A stretch of 42,481 nucleotides of DNA from a virus. Both the position numbers and the translations under genes were made by a program. Where the stretch lies: the IMG/VR virus record IMGVR_UViG_3300020200_002993, positions 1-42,481 of that record; one strand, given 5' to 3'. Below are positions 22,044-28,135 of this stretch, piece by piece; position 1 is the stretch's first letter; the number at the start of each line of letters is the position of its first letter. Below the pieces are notes generated by a model, which saw only the letters and a list, made by a program, of their open reading frames with translations, had not been told where the DNA came from and made no database searches.

Positions 22044-22151
22044 TTAAACAAATTTCTCTTTAATTAGAATTTTAATTGCCTCATCAATAGGACTCATAAA
22101 CCGTTCCAGAATTTTTCTGAAAAATACTTTTCGTTTAAGTACTGTTGCCAT
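22044..22151 (-). CDS. Possible 35-residue basic peptide
   Basis: MATVLKRKVFFRKILERFMS then PIDEAIKILIKEKFV: amphipathic and Lys-rich. The ATG overlaps the end of the 106-residue gene by 17 bases, with AGAAAG upstream. The stop is one base before the next ATG. Evidence is mainly the tight tiling of the operon. Confidence 0.45.
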   Translation of the reverse strand: MATVLKRKVFFRKILERFMSPIDEAIKILIKEKFV

Positions 22152-22455
22152 GTTTTTTTCTTTCTTCTGTTTCTAACTTCTCTTCGCGTTCACGTTTGTA
22201 CTGCGGATAGTATTTGTCAAATTCTGGGTCTCCGGGTTGCAGGATATCTTTCCAGTATTTTTTTCTTTGTCTTTTTACTTTTTCTGATTGCACCCAGAAC
22301 GGGTCTCGAAGCACCCACTCTCGCTCTCCTCGGTGGCGACGCACTTCGCGCCGACACTTTGGACACCACGCCACAAACCAACTTTGGGTCTGATGACACT
22401 CTAATGTCCAATCCTTTCGACATTCATTGCACCAAAAGTCATTTATTGCGCGCAT
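22135..22455 (-). CDS. Zinc-ribbon protein, 106 residues
   Basis: The N-terminus carries two cysteine pairs (WCNEC and WCPKC, about 20 residues apart) forming a zinc ribbon. A basic, helical tail follows (SEKVKRQRKKYWKDIL, YYPQYKREREEK). It overlaps the preceding ribbon-helix-helix gene by 17 bases. Small zinc-ribbon proteins like this are common in phage recombination and regulation regions. A DNA- or RNA-binding role is plausible but unproven. Confidence 0.7.
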   Translation of the reverse strand: MRAINDFWCNECRKDWTLECHQTQSWFVAWCPKCRREVRRHRGEREWVLRDPFWVQSEKVKRQRKKYWKDILQPGDPEFDKYYPQYKREREEKLETEERKKHGNST

Positions 22456-22615
22456 AGTGCAAATAACTTCGATTACTGAAGAATGACTCCAACGCCAGTT
22501 CTACCTGCGCCGATTTTCCTAATTTTTCCGTGTCGCGCACGACGGAAAAGAGTTTCTCAAACCGCTCTTTCGGTAGGTAAAATGTCACTGGCATTTTCTT
22601 TTCACGTGTTTTCAC
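22439..22615 (-). CDS. Ribbon-helix-helix-like small DNA-binding protein
   Basis: 58 residues from a GTG that overlaps the RusA stop (GTGA). After a short basic start the sequence MPVTFYLPKERFEKLFSVV and KLGKSAQVELALESFF fits the ribbon-helix-helix pattern: a short beta strand of alternating residues, helix A, a turn with Gly-Lys-Ser, and helix B. Proteins of this fold dimerise and repress promoters. It is a candidate regulator for the phage promoters. An internal ATG (MPVTFYLP) at 22594 would give a minimal domain. Confidence 0.6.
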   Translation of the reverse strand: MKTREKKMPVTFYLPKERFEKLFSVVRDTEKLGKSAQVELALESFFSNRSYLHYARNK

Positions 22616-22986
22616 AATTCTTTTTCAAATAACTGATAAATGGTTATTTCAATGCGCGGATTAGATTTGTCCTGTTTACGACTTGTTGTAAGTTTTATAA
22701 TCTGTGAATCGTCTTTCCAGACCACTCCCGACAACGCGTCAAACAGAATCTTATGATAATTGTCTATGTCGTGCTTACGTTCATTTTTGAAAAAGAGTTT
22801 TATTTCGACCTCCAACTCTCCTTCAAGAATTTTCTTCCGATACTGACTCTTTGCTTCATACCAATATGCTTCCTTTAACGACCTCCCTTTCTCCGTCATA
22901 TACATCCTAGGAAAACCACGTGTACAGGTGAAGCGGTATAAAGAGTTCGTACTCACCGGCTCACCTTGCAGTTTTATAATCTTCAT
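22612..22986 (-). CDS. rusA: RusA-type Holliday junction resolvase
   Basis: 124 residues with the family's signature HDIDNYHKILFDALSGVVWKDD followed by SQIIKL, which supplies the catalytic aspartates and the metal site. RusA enzymes resolve Holliday junctions formed during phage recombination and trim branched DNA before packaging. It acts with the ERF annealing protein encoded upstream. Start at the ATG at 22986, inside the end of the previous gene. The length is normal for RusA. Confidence 0.88.
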   Translation of the reverse strand: MKIIKLQGEPVSTNSLYRFTCTRGFPRMYMTEKGRSLKEAYWYEAKSQYRKKILEGELEVEIKLFFKNERKHDIDNYHKILFDALSGVVWKDDSQIIKLTTSRKQDKSNPRIEITIYQLFEKEL

Positions 22987-23230
22987 CGCGTTGAGAATCA
23001 AAGAACTTCTTCATTTGCGCACGCAAATTTTTCATTTCTTGCGCATACCACTTTGCGTTTACAGTCAATGACGATTGATTGTACTGACCGACCACTTCTT
23101 CTATTTTAGGGCTATCCTCAAACAAGAAGTCAGCAATGTGTGGTCTGTGAACACTCGGTTCGATTCCAACAAACTTCACTCCATTCACTCGCAGTGCCGT
23201 CGCCAATCCCAAATCGGATGTTTTGTACAT
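22961..23230 (-). CDS. DUF5659-like protein, 89 residues
   Basis: It begins MYKTSDLGLATALRVNGVKF, the pattern of the small DUF5659-type domain (a YKTxDLxLAxxLxxxGxxL start) found in phage and CPR-type genomes. The C-terminal half is a charged helix ending at a basic tail (KKFFDSQRDEDYKTAR). Function is unknown. It overlaps the RusA start by 26 bases. Confidence 0.65.
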   Translation of the reverse strand: MYKTSDLGLATALRVNGVKFVGIEPSVHRPHIADFLFEDSPKIEEVVGQYNQSSLTVNAKWYAQEMKNLRAQMKKFFDSQRDEDYKTAR

Positions 23231-23239
23231 AATAGTAAA

Positions 23240-23506
23240 TCAATCCTCAATAACTTCCGTTTCTGGGAACTCCGGCTCCGGTTCGTTCGGGTCAGGAGGC
23301 GTAGAAACTTTACGGCGCACCTCTCCATAAGTTCCTTTAATTGTGTAGCCTTCGCTTGTTTGCCCGGAATAACCTTCGCCATTTTTCGCTTTCCAAAAAG
23401 CAGCAACTGTTTCCCAGTCCTCACTACCCTCATTTATAATTTTCAGCCAGAAATACGGTTGTTTCGGTTTATCCTTATTCGGGTTTTTTGCAAGATATAA
23501 TCTCAT
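23240..23506 (-). CDS. Hypothetical protein in the recombination operon, 88 residues
   Basis: MRLYLAKNPNKDKPKQPYFW, a small beta-rich core (GYSGQTSEGYTIKGTYGEV), then an acidic, Pro-rich tail (PPDPNEPEPEFPETEVIED). An acidic disordered tail of this type is seen on single-stranded-DNA-binding proteins, where it recruits partners. The core is not clearly an OB fold, so that is only a suggestion. It lies directly after the ERF gene. Confidence 0.62.
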   Translation of the reverse strand: MRLYLAKNPNKDKPKQPYFWLKIINEGSEDWETVAAFWKAKNGEGYSGQTSEGYTIKGTYGEVRRKVSTPPDPNEPEPEFPETEVIED

Positions 23507-23530
23507 ATTAAATAATTTAGAATTAAAGAC

Positions 23531-24040
23531 TCAATCTTCACTTCCCTCGCCAAACGGCGGTTTAGAAGTATCGACCACTACACCAACATCTTTGCGCGGG
23601 TCTTTCCGTGCATACCCCCGCTTATACGGCAACCGAGGTGAACCTTCATTCTCTGGGTCATCTTGCGTGGGGATATTGAAGGTCTTAATGTAGATATACT
23701 TAATCGCTCCTGTAATCGCTTTATACACTCCCTTATCACCACTATCTTGACCTTGACCCGGAACTTCTCCCCCAAGAACTTCTCCGCTTTCCACATCGTA
23801 GAAGTTATATTTCACCGAAATTTCCGTAATACGCTGACGTTCTCCTTCTGAAACAAGATGACCAAGAATTACAGCACCATAGGTAAAAAGAACTCCGTGC
23901 TTCTCAAAAAGCGGTTTCAACGCAAGAGCTAATTGCTCATCCGATAAGTAATTGTACTTGTGGAACTCATTACGCCCGGCTTTCGCCATCGGTTTAATGT
24001 CTTTCCGAATCGCCGCTAACTTCTTTAGGATGTTTTTCAT
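23531..24040 (-). CDS. erf: ERF family single-strand annealing protein
   Basis: 169 residues with the ERF superfamily core: YNYLSDEQLALALKPLFEKHG, a beta region, and the conserved GQGQDSGDKGVYKAITGAIK and YIKTFNIPTQDDPE. ERF proteins bind single-stranded DNA and anneal complementary strands in phage recombination, often with a RusA or exonuclease partner; RusA is encoded downstream. The ATG at 24040 was taken over a TTG three codons upstream. The C-terminus is basic then acidic. Confidence 0.88.
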   Translation of the reverse strand: MKNILKKLAAIRKDIKPMAKAGRNEFHKYNYLSDEQLALALKPLFEKHGVLFTYGAVILGHLVSEGERQRITEISVKYNFYDVESGEVLGGEVPGQGQDSGDKGVYKAITGAIKYIYIKTFNIPTQDDPENEGSPRLPYKRGYARKDPRKDVGVVVDTSKPPFGEGSED

Positions 24041-24257
24041 ACTCTTCAAAGATTACTTTTTGTTCTACAAGACCTTTCAAGATTTTGTCCACGTAAAGCA
24101 CTTGAATTGATTCGCGCCGGACTTCAAGATTTTCCCATAACCGCAATACACGTTCCTTCGCCTGTTCTTCGGTCATCGGCTCTGTAAGGTAATGTACAGA
24201 TATATCACTCTTTGGACGATACGCTATGAGACATTTTTCTTCTTTCAAGTTCTTCAT
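23994..24257 (-). CDS. Hypothetical protein, 87 residues
   Basis: MKNLKEEKCLIAYRPKSDIS then VHYLTEPMTEEQAKERVLRLWENL and a long helical, acidic C-terminus. The ATG at 24257 gives a natural N-terminus; upstream codons in frame overlap another gene. It overlaps ERF by 47 bases. No family is recognised. Confidence 0.55.
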   Translation of the reverse strand: MKNLKEEKCLIAYRPKSDISVHYLTEPMTEEQAKERVLRLWENLEVRRESIQVLYVDKILKGLVEQKVIFEEYEKHPKEVSGDSERH

Positions 24258-24447
24258 CAATGAGCAAACAACTTTCGCAACCATCTTCCGCAGACGCTTT
24301 GCAATCGTGAATACTCTGTAATTCTCGAACATCATCTGTCGAAAGACCCCGCAGAAAAGTTTTATCACTCATAGTATTTTGGAACACAGAAAGCGGAAGA
24401 TGAGGAAAAACTTTTAACGCGTATAAATCCTCACACGGAGAGAGCAT
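24205..24447 (-). CDS. Hypothetical protein, up to 80 residues
   Basis: From the first ATG it reads MLSPCEDLYALKVFPHLPLS. An internal ATG at 24372 (MSDKTFLRGLSTDDVRELQS) gives 55 residues that look the more constrained, with a CKASAEDGCESC segment. AAGGAGAG lies 18 bases before the upstream ATG, too far for an ideal site. Unknown function; part of the early operon. Confidence 0.5.
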   Translation of the reverse strand: MLSPCEDLYALKVFPHLPLSVFQNTMSDKTFLRGLSTDDVRELQSIHDCKASAEDGCESCLLIDEELERRKMSHSVSSKE

Positions 24448-24462
24448 CTAATTTGTAATTCT

Positions 24463-24561
24463 TTACTCTCCTTGCACGGCTTTCACCCCTTCGGATGTCC
24501 ACCGCCGCTTTAACGCCAATGCTAAGCATTTATTCAGCCACTCCCGCTTTCTGTGTTCCAC
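24463..24561 (-). CDS. Possible 32-residue leader peptide
   Basis: A GTG-started ORF just after the predicted -10, reading MEHRKREWLNKCLALALKRR and ending WTSEGVKAVQGE. It is the first possible reading frame of the early transcript and has a plausible amino-acid composition. AAGGAGAG near its end may serve the next gene. It could be a leader peptide or chance. Confidence 0.35.
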   Translation of the reverse strand: MEHRKREWLNKCLALALKRRWTSEGVKAVQGE

Positions 24562-24588
24562 TTAATAATATACGACCTTTATACTACA

Positions 24589-24633
24589 AGTATAGTCAAA
24601 ACTAAATAAAAGTCAAGCTAGAGATGTGGATAA
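24589..24633 (-). promoter_or_regulatory. Leftward early promoter with TTATCCACA box
   Basis: On the minus strand: TTATCCACA (24625-24633), eight bases, TTGACT (-35, 24611-24616), 16 bases, TATACT (-10, 24589-24594). Transcription would start near 24582 and run into the ERF-RusA genes. The near-consensus elements make this one of the strongest promoters in the window. Confidence 0.72.
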
Positions 24634-24714
24634 CTAAGAGAACCGTGGAGGTTATTAAAATACTTCTAAATATCTCCATAGCCACTTGCGGAACGATACT
24701 ATTGCCGAGTGCTT

Positions 24715-24918
24715 TTAATCTTTCAACTCTGTTGATTTTCTGATTGATGACATATATTCAACAGAAACATTTTCATTAACAACTCTAACTATGAATCCCA
24801 TGGAGAAACAGCAATGAATTAAAAAATGGAAACCATCATCTAATTTTGTAATTATTACACCCATTTTATCCCCACACTTTTGACAAATTCCTATATTAAA
24901 TGAGAAATCTCTTTTCAT
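24715..24918 (-). CDS. Hypothetical protein with CxxC, 67 residues
   Basis: MKRDFSFNIGICQKCGDKMG with HFLIHCCFSMGF further on: a CQKC pair and a later HCC, possibly a small zinc-binding fold. Its ATG lies where transcription from the promoter at 24926-24970 would start, so the message may be leaderless. It stands alone, upstream of the 24589-24633 promoter. Confidence 0.55.
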   Translation of the reverse strand: MKRDFSFNIGICQKCGDKMGVIITKLDDGFHFLIHCCFSMGFIVRVVNENVSVEYMSSIRKSTELKD

Positions 24919-24925
24919 GTCACAA

Positions 24926-24970
24926 ACATAACATAAACAAAATATAAAAGCAACTGCCTCCTGTGGATAT
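24926..24970 (-). promoter_or_regulatory. Leftward promoter with a variant TTATCCACA box
   Basis: ATATCCACA (24962-24970, one mismatch), then eight bases to TTGCTT (-35, 24948-24953), then 16 bases to TTATGT (-10, 24926-24931). The box-to--35 spacing equals that of the 24589-24633 promoter. The -10 is weak. The predicted start is at the ATG of the 24715-24918 gene. Confidence 0.45.
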
Positions 24971-25087
24971 AACTTCTGTCCTTCGTAAAATCGCTCTCCT
25001 AGAGAGAAAAATACCCCAGATGATAGAGATGTATATCTATGCTATTTCCGTTCGCCTAATGAGCGTATACAAACAAATACGGGCACA
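24971..25087. other. Noncoding gap downstream of the holin-like gene
   Basis: No gene is seen. It contains CTCTC-CTA-GAGAG followed by a short A-run (about 24992-25009), loosely like the middle of the 69-base elements at 15066 and 16390, but not clearly homologous. Confidence 0.35.
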
Positions 25088-25142
25088 GTAAAAGCGGCAG
25101 TGACTCGCCAAAAATGACCGAAGGCGAATATGCCGCTTTTAC
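25088..25142 (-). terminator. Long hairpin, probable bidirectional terminator
   Basis: GTAAAAGCGGCA (25088-25099) and TGCCGCTTTTAC (25131-25142) form a perfect 12-base stem. An inner CGCC/GGCG pair sits in the loop. The A/T end of the stem gives a U-run only within the arm. It follows the holin-like gene and separates it from the next promoter. Confidence 0.65.
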
Positions 25143-25160
25143 AACCTAACCCGCGTGGGG

Positions 25161-25415
25161 TTATTTTACATTAAGAGCCGTGCGCCGCGCAACATCGTAA
25201 AAGCCGGATGCCGCGAGACCGAGCACGATACCGCTGAACACGCCATCCCAACCGAAGCCGAGTTGCCAGCCGGCAAGCAATATACCAAGCACGATGGAGA
25301 CGAGAGGCAGGAACCGATAAAACCGTTCTGCGATTCCGGTTCTAATCACCCACATGACCGCTGTGAGCACCGGAATAACTACCGTATTCCAAAAATCATT
25401 TGTAAAAATCTCCAT
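25161..25415 (-). CDS. Holin-like membrane protein
   Basis: 84 residues with two or three hydrophobic helices: TVVIPVLTAVMWVIRTG, FLPLVSIVLGILLAGW and GVFSGIVLGLAASGFYDV, then a basic tail (ARRTALNVK). The short acidic N-terminus and basic C-terminus fit phage holins, which form membrane pores that release the endolysin. It is not next to the M23 peptidase gene, so timing may differ. The ATG has CGAAGGAA upstream. Confidence 0.72.
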   Translation of the reverse strand: MEIFTNDFWNTVVIPVLTAVMWVIRTGIAERFYRFLPLVSIVLGILLAGWQLGFGWDGVFSGIVLGLAASGFYDVARRTALNVK

Positions 25416-25460
25416 AAAATTTCCTTCGTTAGTAAATAAACTGCGACCATAGATATTCTA

Positions 25461-25817
25461 TCACTTAAGTAATTTTCTGTCGTCAATTTTGCTCAAAGGA
25501 AGATTAATAAATTTTTCATTTCCCAGTTGAGCAACTTCTTTTGCTTCACAAAGTAAATCACGAAGTTTCTTTTCAATTCCATTTCGCCGTATTTCATTCC
25601 AATCGTCATCGCCGAGTTGATAAGACGGATTCCATCCCATCGTGCCGTTGTAATCCGGCTCGATGCCACGAATGTCAGAACCGAGCAAAGCCAACCCAGT
25701 AGAAAATACTCCGCGTTTTTCCGGATGAAGGAAAAGGTAATACGCTTTGTGCGCTTCGTCTGCGTCTACGCTGTGCGCTTGTTCTTTACGAAAACCGATG
25801 ATGATTTTTATTTTCAT
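25461..25817 (-). CDS. Hypothetical protein, 118 residues
   Basis: A mixed alpha/beta protein, MKIKIIIGFRKEQAHSVDAD, with MGWNPSYQLGDDDWNEIRR as its most distinctive stretch and a helical C-terminus. It overlaps the replication-initiator stop by four bases (ATGA-type), so it is in that operon. No family is assigned. It may assist replication. Confidence 0.65.
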   Translation of the reverse strand: MKIKIIIGFRKEQAHSVDADEAHKAYYLFLHPEKRGVFSTGLALLGSDIRGIEPDYNGTMGWNPSYQLGDDDWNEIRRNGIEKKLRDLLCEAKEVAQLGNEKFINLPLSKIDDRKLLK

Positions 25818-26545
25818 ACAAAGGCAATGTTATTTTTATTGTTAATACTTTGCGACTTGAGTCCGAGAGCATACTTCACCAATGCTCCCCATTTTTCCTC
25901 CAACTGGAGAGGAGTGTAAATCTGGGGACAAAATCTATCCTCACGCTGGAACTCGAGAAACTGAACAACCCTTTTTAGTTTCTCATACCCTTCTCTCTCC
26001 CATAACCGCTGTCCGGCTTCGTGCTGATTCCTACGAAGAAAGAGTCGCTTGTATGATGGATTTAATTCTTTGAACAAATCGATGACAAGACGACCGTCCC
26101 CCATGGGGGGACTATAGGGGGGTATTCTTTCATTCTTATCATTCTTATCATTCTTGGTAGATGTTGTTTGTCTGTTGTTTGTCTGTTGTTTGTCTGTTAG
26201 GTTGCCTGTTGATGTGCCTGTTGGTTGGAAACCCTCTTTTTGATAAAAGTCATATTTTGTAATAGTAATCAGACGAAATCTGTTTGTTGATTTGTTTGTT
26301 ATTTCGCCTGTTGAAATTAGACGAATGATTGAAGTGCGTACGGATTGTGCCGAAAGTCCTGTATTTTCAACAATACTTGGAATACCGGTTATCAGTTGTC
26401 CCCTCTTAACTTCAATCCCTTTCCAATTCTTATTTTCGTGATTTGCGGAAAGCAAGAAATATAAAAATAACTTGAGAGTTTTTTCCTCTTTGAACCATTC
26501 CCACTCAAGCATCTTGCGATGTAATTTTATCCATCCATTTTCCAT
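25814..26545 (-). CDS. Replication initiation / DnaD-like protein
   Basis: 243 residues. The start MENGWIKLHRKMLEWEWFKE and a winged-helix segment (GQLITGIPSIVENTGLSAQSVRTSI, then LISTGEITNKSTNRFRLITI) match the N-terminal domain of phage replisome-organiser proteins. A Gln/Asn/Thr-rich linker follows (TDKQQTNNRQTTSTKNDKND), then a helical C-terminal domain. Such proteins bind the origin, often within their own gene, and load the host helicase. The repeated TTGTTTGTCTG in the linker DNA near 26165-26200 is a candidate origin iteron. The ATG at 26545 was chosen by family pattern. Confidence 0.75.
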   Translation of the reverse strand: MENGWIKLHRKMLEWEWFKEEKTLKLFLYFLLSANHENKNWKGIEVKRGQLITGIPSIVENTGLSAQSVRTSIIRLISTGEITNKSTNRFRLITITKYDFYQKEGFQPTGTSTGNLTDKQQTNNRQTTSTKNDKNDKNERIPPYSPPMGDGRLVIDLFKELNPSYKRLFLRRNQHEAGQRLWEREGYEKLKRVVQFLEFQREDRFCPQIYTPLQLEEKWGALVKYALGLKSQSINNKNNIAFV

Positions 26546-26557
26546 ATTTGCAATGCA

Positions 26558-26613
26558 AAAGGAGCGAACGGCTGGGATTGGCTCTTGGGGAACCAATGAC
26601 CGTGCGCTCCTTT
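26558..26613 (-). other. Highly structured leader of the replication-initiator gene
   Basis: Three stacked stems: AAAGGAGCG/CGCTCCTTT (26558-26566 with 26605-26613), ACGG/CCGT (26568-26571 with 26600-26603) and ATTGG/CCAAT (26577-26581 with 26593-26597). In the message this large hairpin ends 12 bases before the ATG at 26545. It may control translation or be part of the origin. Confidence 0.65.
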
Positions 26614-26658
26614 CGCACAACAAATTAAGTTGTATCCCAAGATTTTTCCCATGCCAAA

Positions 26659-26695
26659 AGTATGAACATTAAATAAAAAAAGTCAATGTGGATAA
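26659..26695 (-). promoter_or_regulatory. Leftward promoter of the replication operon with TTATCCACA box
   Basis: On the minus strand TTATCCACA (26687-26695) abuts TTGACT (-35, 26681-26686). CATACT (-10, 26659-26664) follows after 16 bases. The start near 26652 gives a leader of about 105 bases containing the stacked hairpin. Confidence 0.68.
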
Positions 26696-26713
26696 CCTGT
26701 GGACTAAATGTGA

Positions 26714-26740
26714 AAACCCCACTGACTGACAGTGGGGTTT
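26714..26740 (-). terminator. Strong terminator at the end of the late block
   Basis: AAACCCCACTG (26714-26724) and CAGTGGGGTTT (26730-26740) form a perfect 11-base stem with a five-base loop. In the leftward direction TTTTCA follows. It closes the lysis genes and insulates the replication promoter at 26659-26695. Confidence 0.85.
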
Positions 26741-26759
26741 CGTTCCCGAACGTCTCCTT

Positions 26760-26906
26760 TTAGTCATGATGATGCGCAATTTCAGTGTTCAGCCGGATGG
26801 CTTTAATTGAAATGCGCCTCAAAACTCCTGTTTTGAAGCGAATAGGAACACGACGGCTAAAGATACGCTTGAGCGCTTGTTTCTTTATGACCCTTAGCGT
26901 CGAGAT
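26760..26906 (-). CDS. Possible 48-residue basic protein lacking a standard start codon
   Basis: An open frame reading STLRVIKKQALKRIFSRRVP, IRFKTGVLRRISIKAIRLN and TEIAHHHD, strongly basic and protein-like. It lies between the 91-residue gene and the terminator. No ATG, GTG or TTG is present. A perfect AAGGAGGTGA ends seven bases before an in-frame ATC at 26904-26906. It may start at ATC or be reached by a -1 frameshift from the upstream gene. Confidence 0.35.
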   Translation of the reverse strand: MSTLRVIKKQALKRIFSRRVPIRFKTGVLRRISIKAIRLNTEIAHHHD

Positions 26907-27169
26907 AGGAAATCACCTCCTTTCTGAAACAATTCCAGTTGTTCTTGCCACGCTTCGTGCGGAAACGGAGGACTGTCATGCGCGACTTGCCGTGGATGAA
27001 GTAGTTCGTTTCCATGCGTATGTGTCACAAGAAAGATTTTCTGACAGCGAATGCCGCAGAAGTAACCGTTCTCGTCTTTAATAGCTCCTTTCCCAACCCA
27101 AGAAAGTGGGAATGAAGCTCCGCATTCAGCGCACTTAACATGCCCGTGTTCGTATTGGTCTTCTCTCAC
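26894..27169 (-). CDS. Zinc-binding protein in the lysis operon, 91 residues
   Basis: Starts at a GTG overlapping the M23 peptidase stop (GTGA). CAEC (near residue 13) and FCGIRCQK (near 38) form a four-cysteine zinc site. The C-terminal half has many His and Pro residues (THTHGNELLHPRQ) and ends KGGDFLSRR. I do not know the function. Its place after an endolysin-like gene is no proof of a lysis role. Confidence 0.62.
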   Translation of the reverse strand: MREDQYEHGHVKCAECGASFPLSWVGKGAIKDENGYFCGIRCQKIFLVTHTHGNELLHPRQVAHDSPPFPHEAWQEQLELFQKGGDFLSRR

Positions 27170-27753
27170 AATATACCTTTTTGTTTTAGGATTTCCCTTC
27201 CAAAGAACCGATTGATGAATCTAGCTACATCTTCCCACTTGAAGCGCGGAGAAGTCAAGTATTCATAGTCATCTGCAAAATATCCATTATAGTATTTTGA
27301 GAAATCAAAGGTATTATTTGTTGCTGGGTCTGTGTCAAGACGTGTGTTTCCGTCAGGAGAAAGCCGGTATGCAGAAATATGTGTGTGCGCTCCTGTTGAG
27401 AATCCGGTGTTGTCCGCAACCATAAGCGGAGTCCCTACTTTCACAATGTCATTCTTCTTTACAAGCAACTGTTTCCCATGCATATAGAAAAACTGTACAA
27501 AACAATCAGTTCCCTCTGCGTTCACAAGGTCAAGTGTTCGGTATTTTACATAGATGCCAGCTCCATCATTTATACCGATATCGGTTACTATTCCGTCACA
27601 CATTGCAACTACAACACAGTCTTTATCTACAGCAAAATCAATGCCGTTATGTTTCTCAAATCCAAATTGCCGATAGGCGAGGTTAAAAATGCCCCACGCT
27701 TGTGTAACTACATAGGGCTTAGCCGGATACCACAATTCGAGTTTTCGTGCCAT
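27166..27753 (-). CDS. M23 family metallopeptidase (endolysin or virion peptidoglycan hydrolase)
   Basis: 195 residues with the LytM/M23 zinc site: KHNGIDFAV (H-x3-D) near residue 35 and GAHTHISAY (HxH) near 122, with the usual beta-rich core (VVAMCDGIVTDIG, VKVGTPLMVAD). M23 enzymes cut peptide cross-bridges of peptidoglycan. No signal peptide is seen, so release would depend on a holin or on being carried in the virion. The downstream gene overlaps by GTGA. It lies after a coiled-coil membrane gene. Confidence 0.85.
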   Translation of the reverse strand: MARKLELWYPAKPYVVTQAWGIFNLAYRQFGFEKHNGIDFAVDKDCVVVAMCDGIVTDIGINDGAGIYVKYRTLDLVNAEGTDCFVQFFYMHGKQLLVKKNDIVKVGTPLMVADNTGFSTGAHTHISAYRLSPDGNTRLDTDPATNNTFDFSKYYNGYFADDYEYLTSPRFKWEDVARFINRFFGREILKQKGIL

Positions 27754-27805
27754 ATAAGCGATTTTAGTGTGTTTAAGAGTGTGTTTCTTCTAAGAATAAA
27801 CCATT

Positions 27806-28135
27806 TCATTTACCAAAGATTATATCACGAAGACCAGTCCAAACTGCTATCAGTGCGCCCGTGACTAGCAGACCCCACATAAAAAGTTTTTTCACGACAC
27901 TCATATCTCGATACCACTCACGCATTGGAGCAGAAGCTTCAGCTACTTTTTGGATTTCTTTAAGAATTGCGTCATAGCGTCTTTCAGAACTTTCCAAAAG
28001 TTCCTGAAATCTGCCAGAAAGATTAGCAAGCATATTCTCGGTTTTTGATACATGTAACTCTATTTGCACTTTCACGTAATCTTCAATTTTATCCTCAATT
28101 ATTTTTTTAATGTTTCCTGGTAATTGATTTTTCAT
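27806..28135 (-). CDS. Coiled-coil protein with C-terminal membrane anchor (lysis-associated)
   Basis: 109 residues. Residues 1-75 are helical and charged (KIIEDKIEDYVKVQIELHV, RFQELLESSERRYDAILKEI). A hydrophobic segment (LFMWGLLVTGALIAVWTGL) precedes a short tail. The layout is like XhlA/hemolysin-type lysis accessory proteins and some spanin or holin partners. It overlaps the end of the ejection-protein gene by four bases and precedes the M23 peptidase. Confidence 0.68.
   Translation of the reverse strand: MKNQLPGNIKKIIEDKIEDYVKVQIELHVSKTENMLANLSGRFQELLESSERRYDAILKEIQKVAEASAPMREWYRDMSVVKKLFMWGLLVTGALIAVWTGLRDIIFGK

Noticed and set aside
24971-25087. Third copy of the 69-base element
   Set aside because: Only a short hairpin plus A-run is similar; TGCTTAACAT and CCCACTGCGGT are absent.
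26150-26230. CRISPR-like array from repeated TTGTTTGTCTG
   Set aside because: The repeats are nearly contiguous with no spacers and are read as codons in the replication gene.
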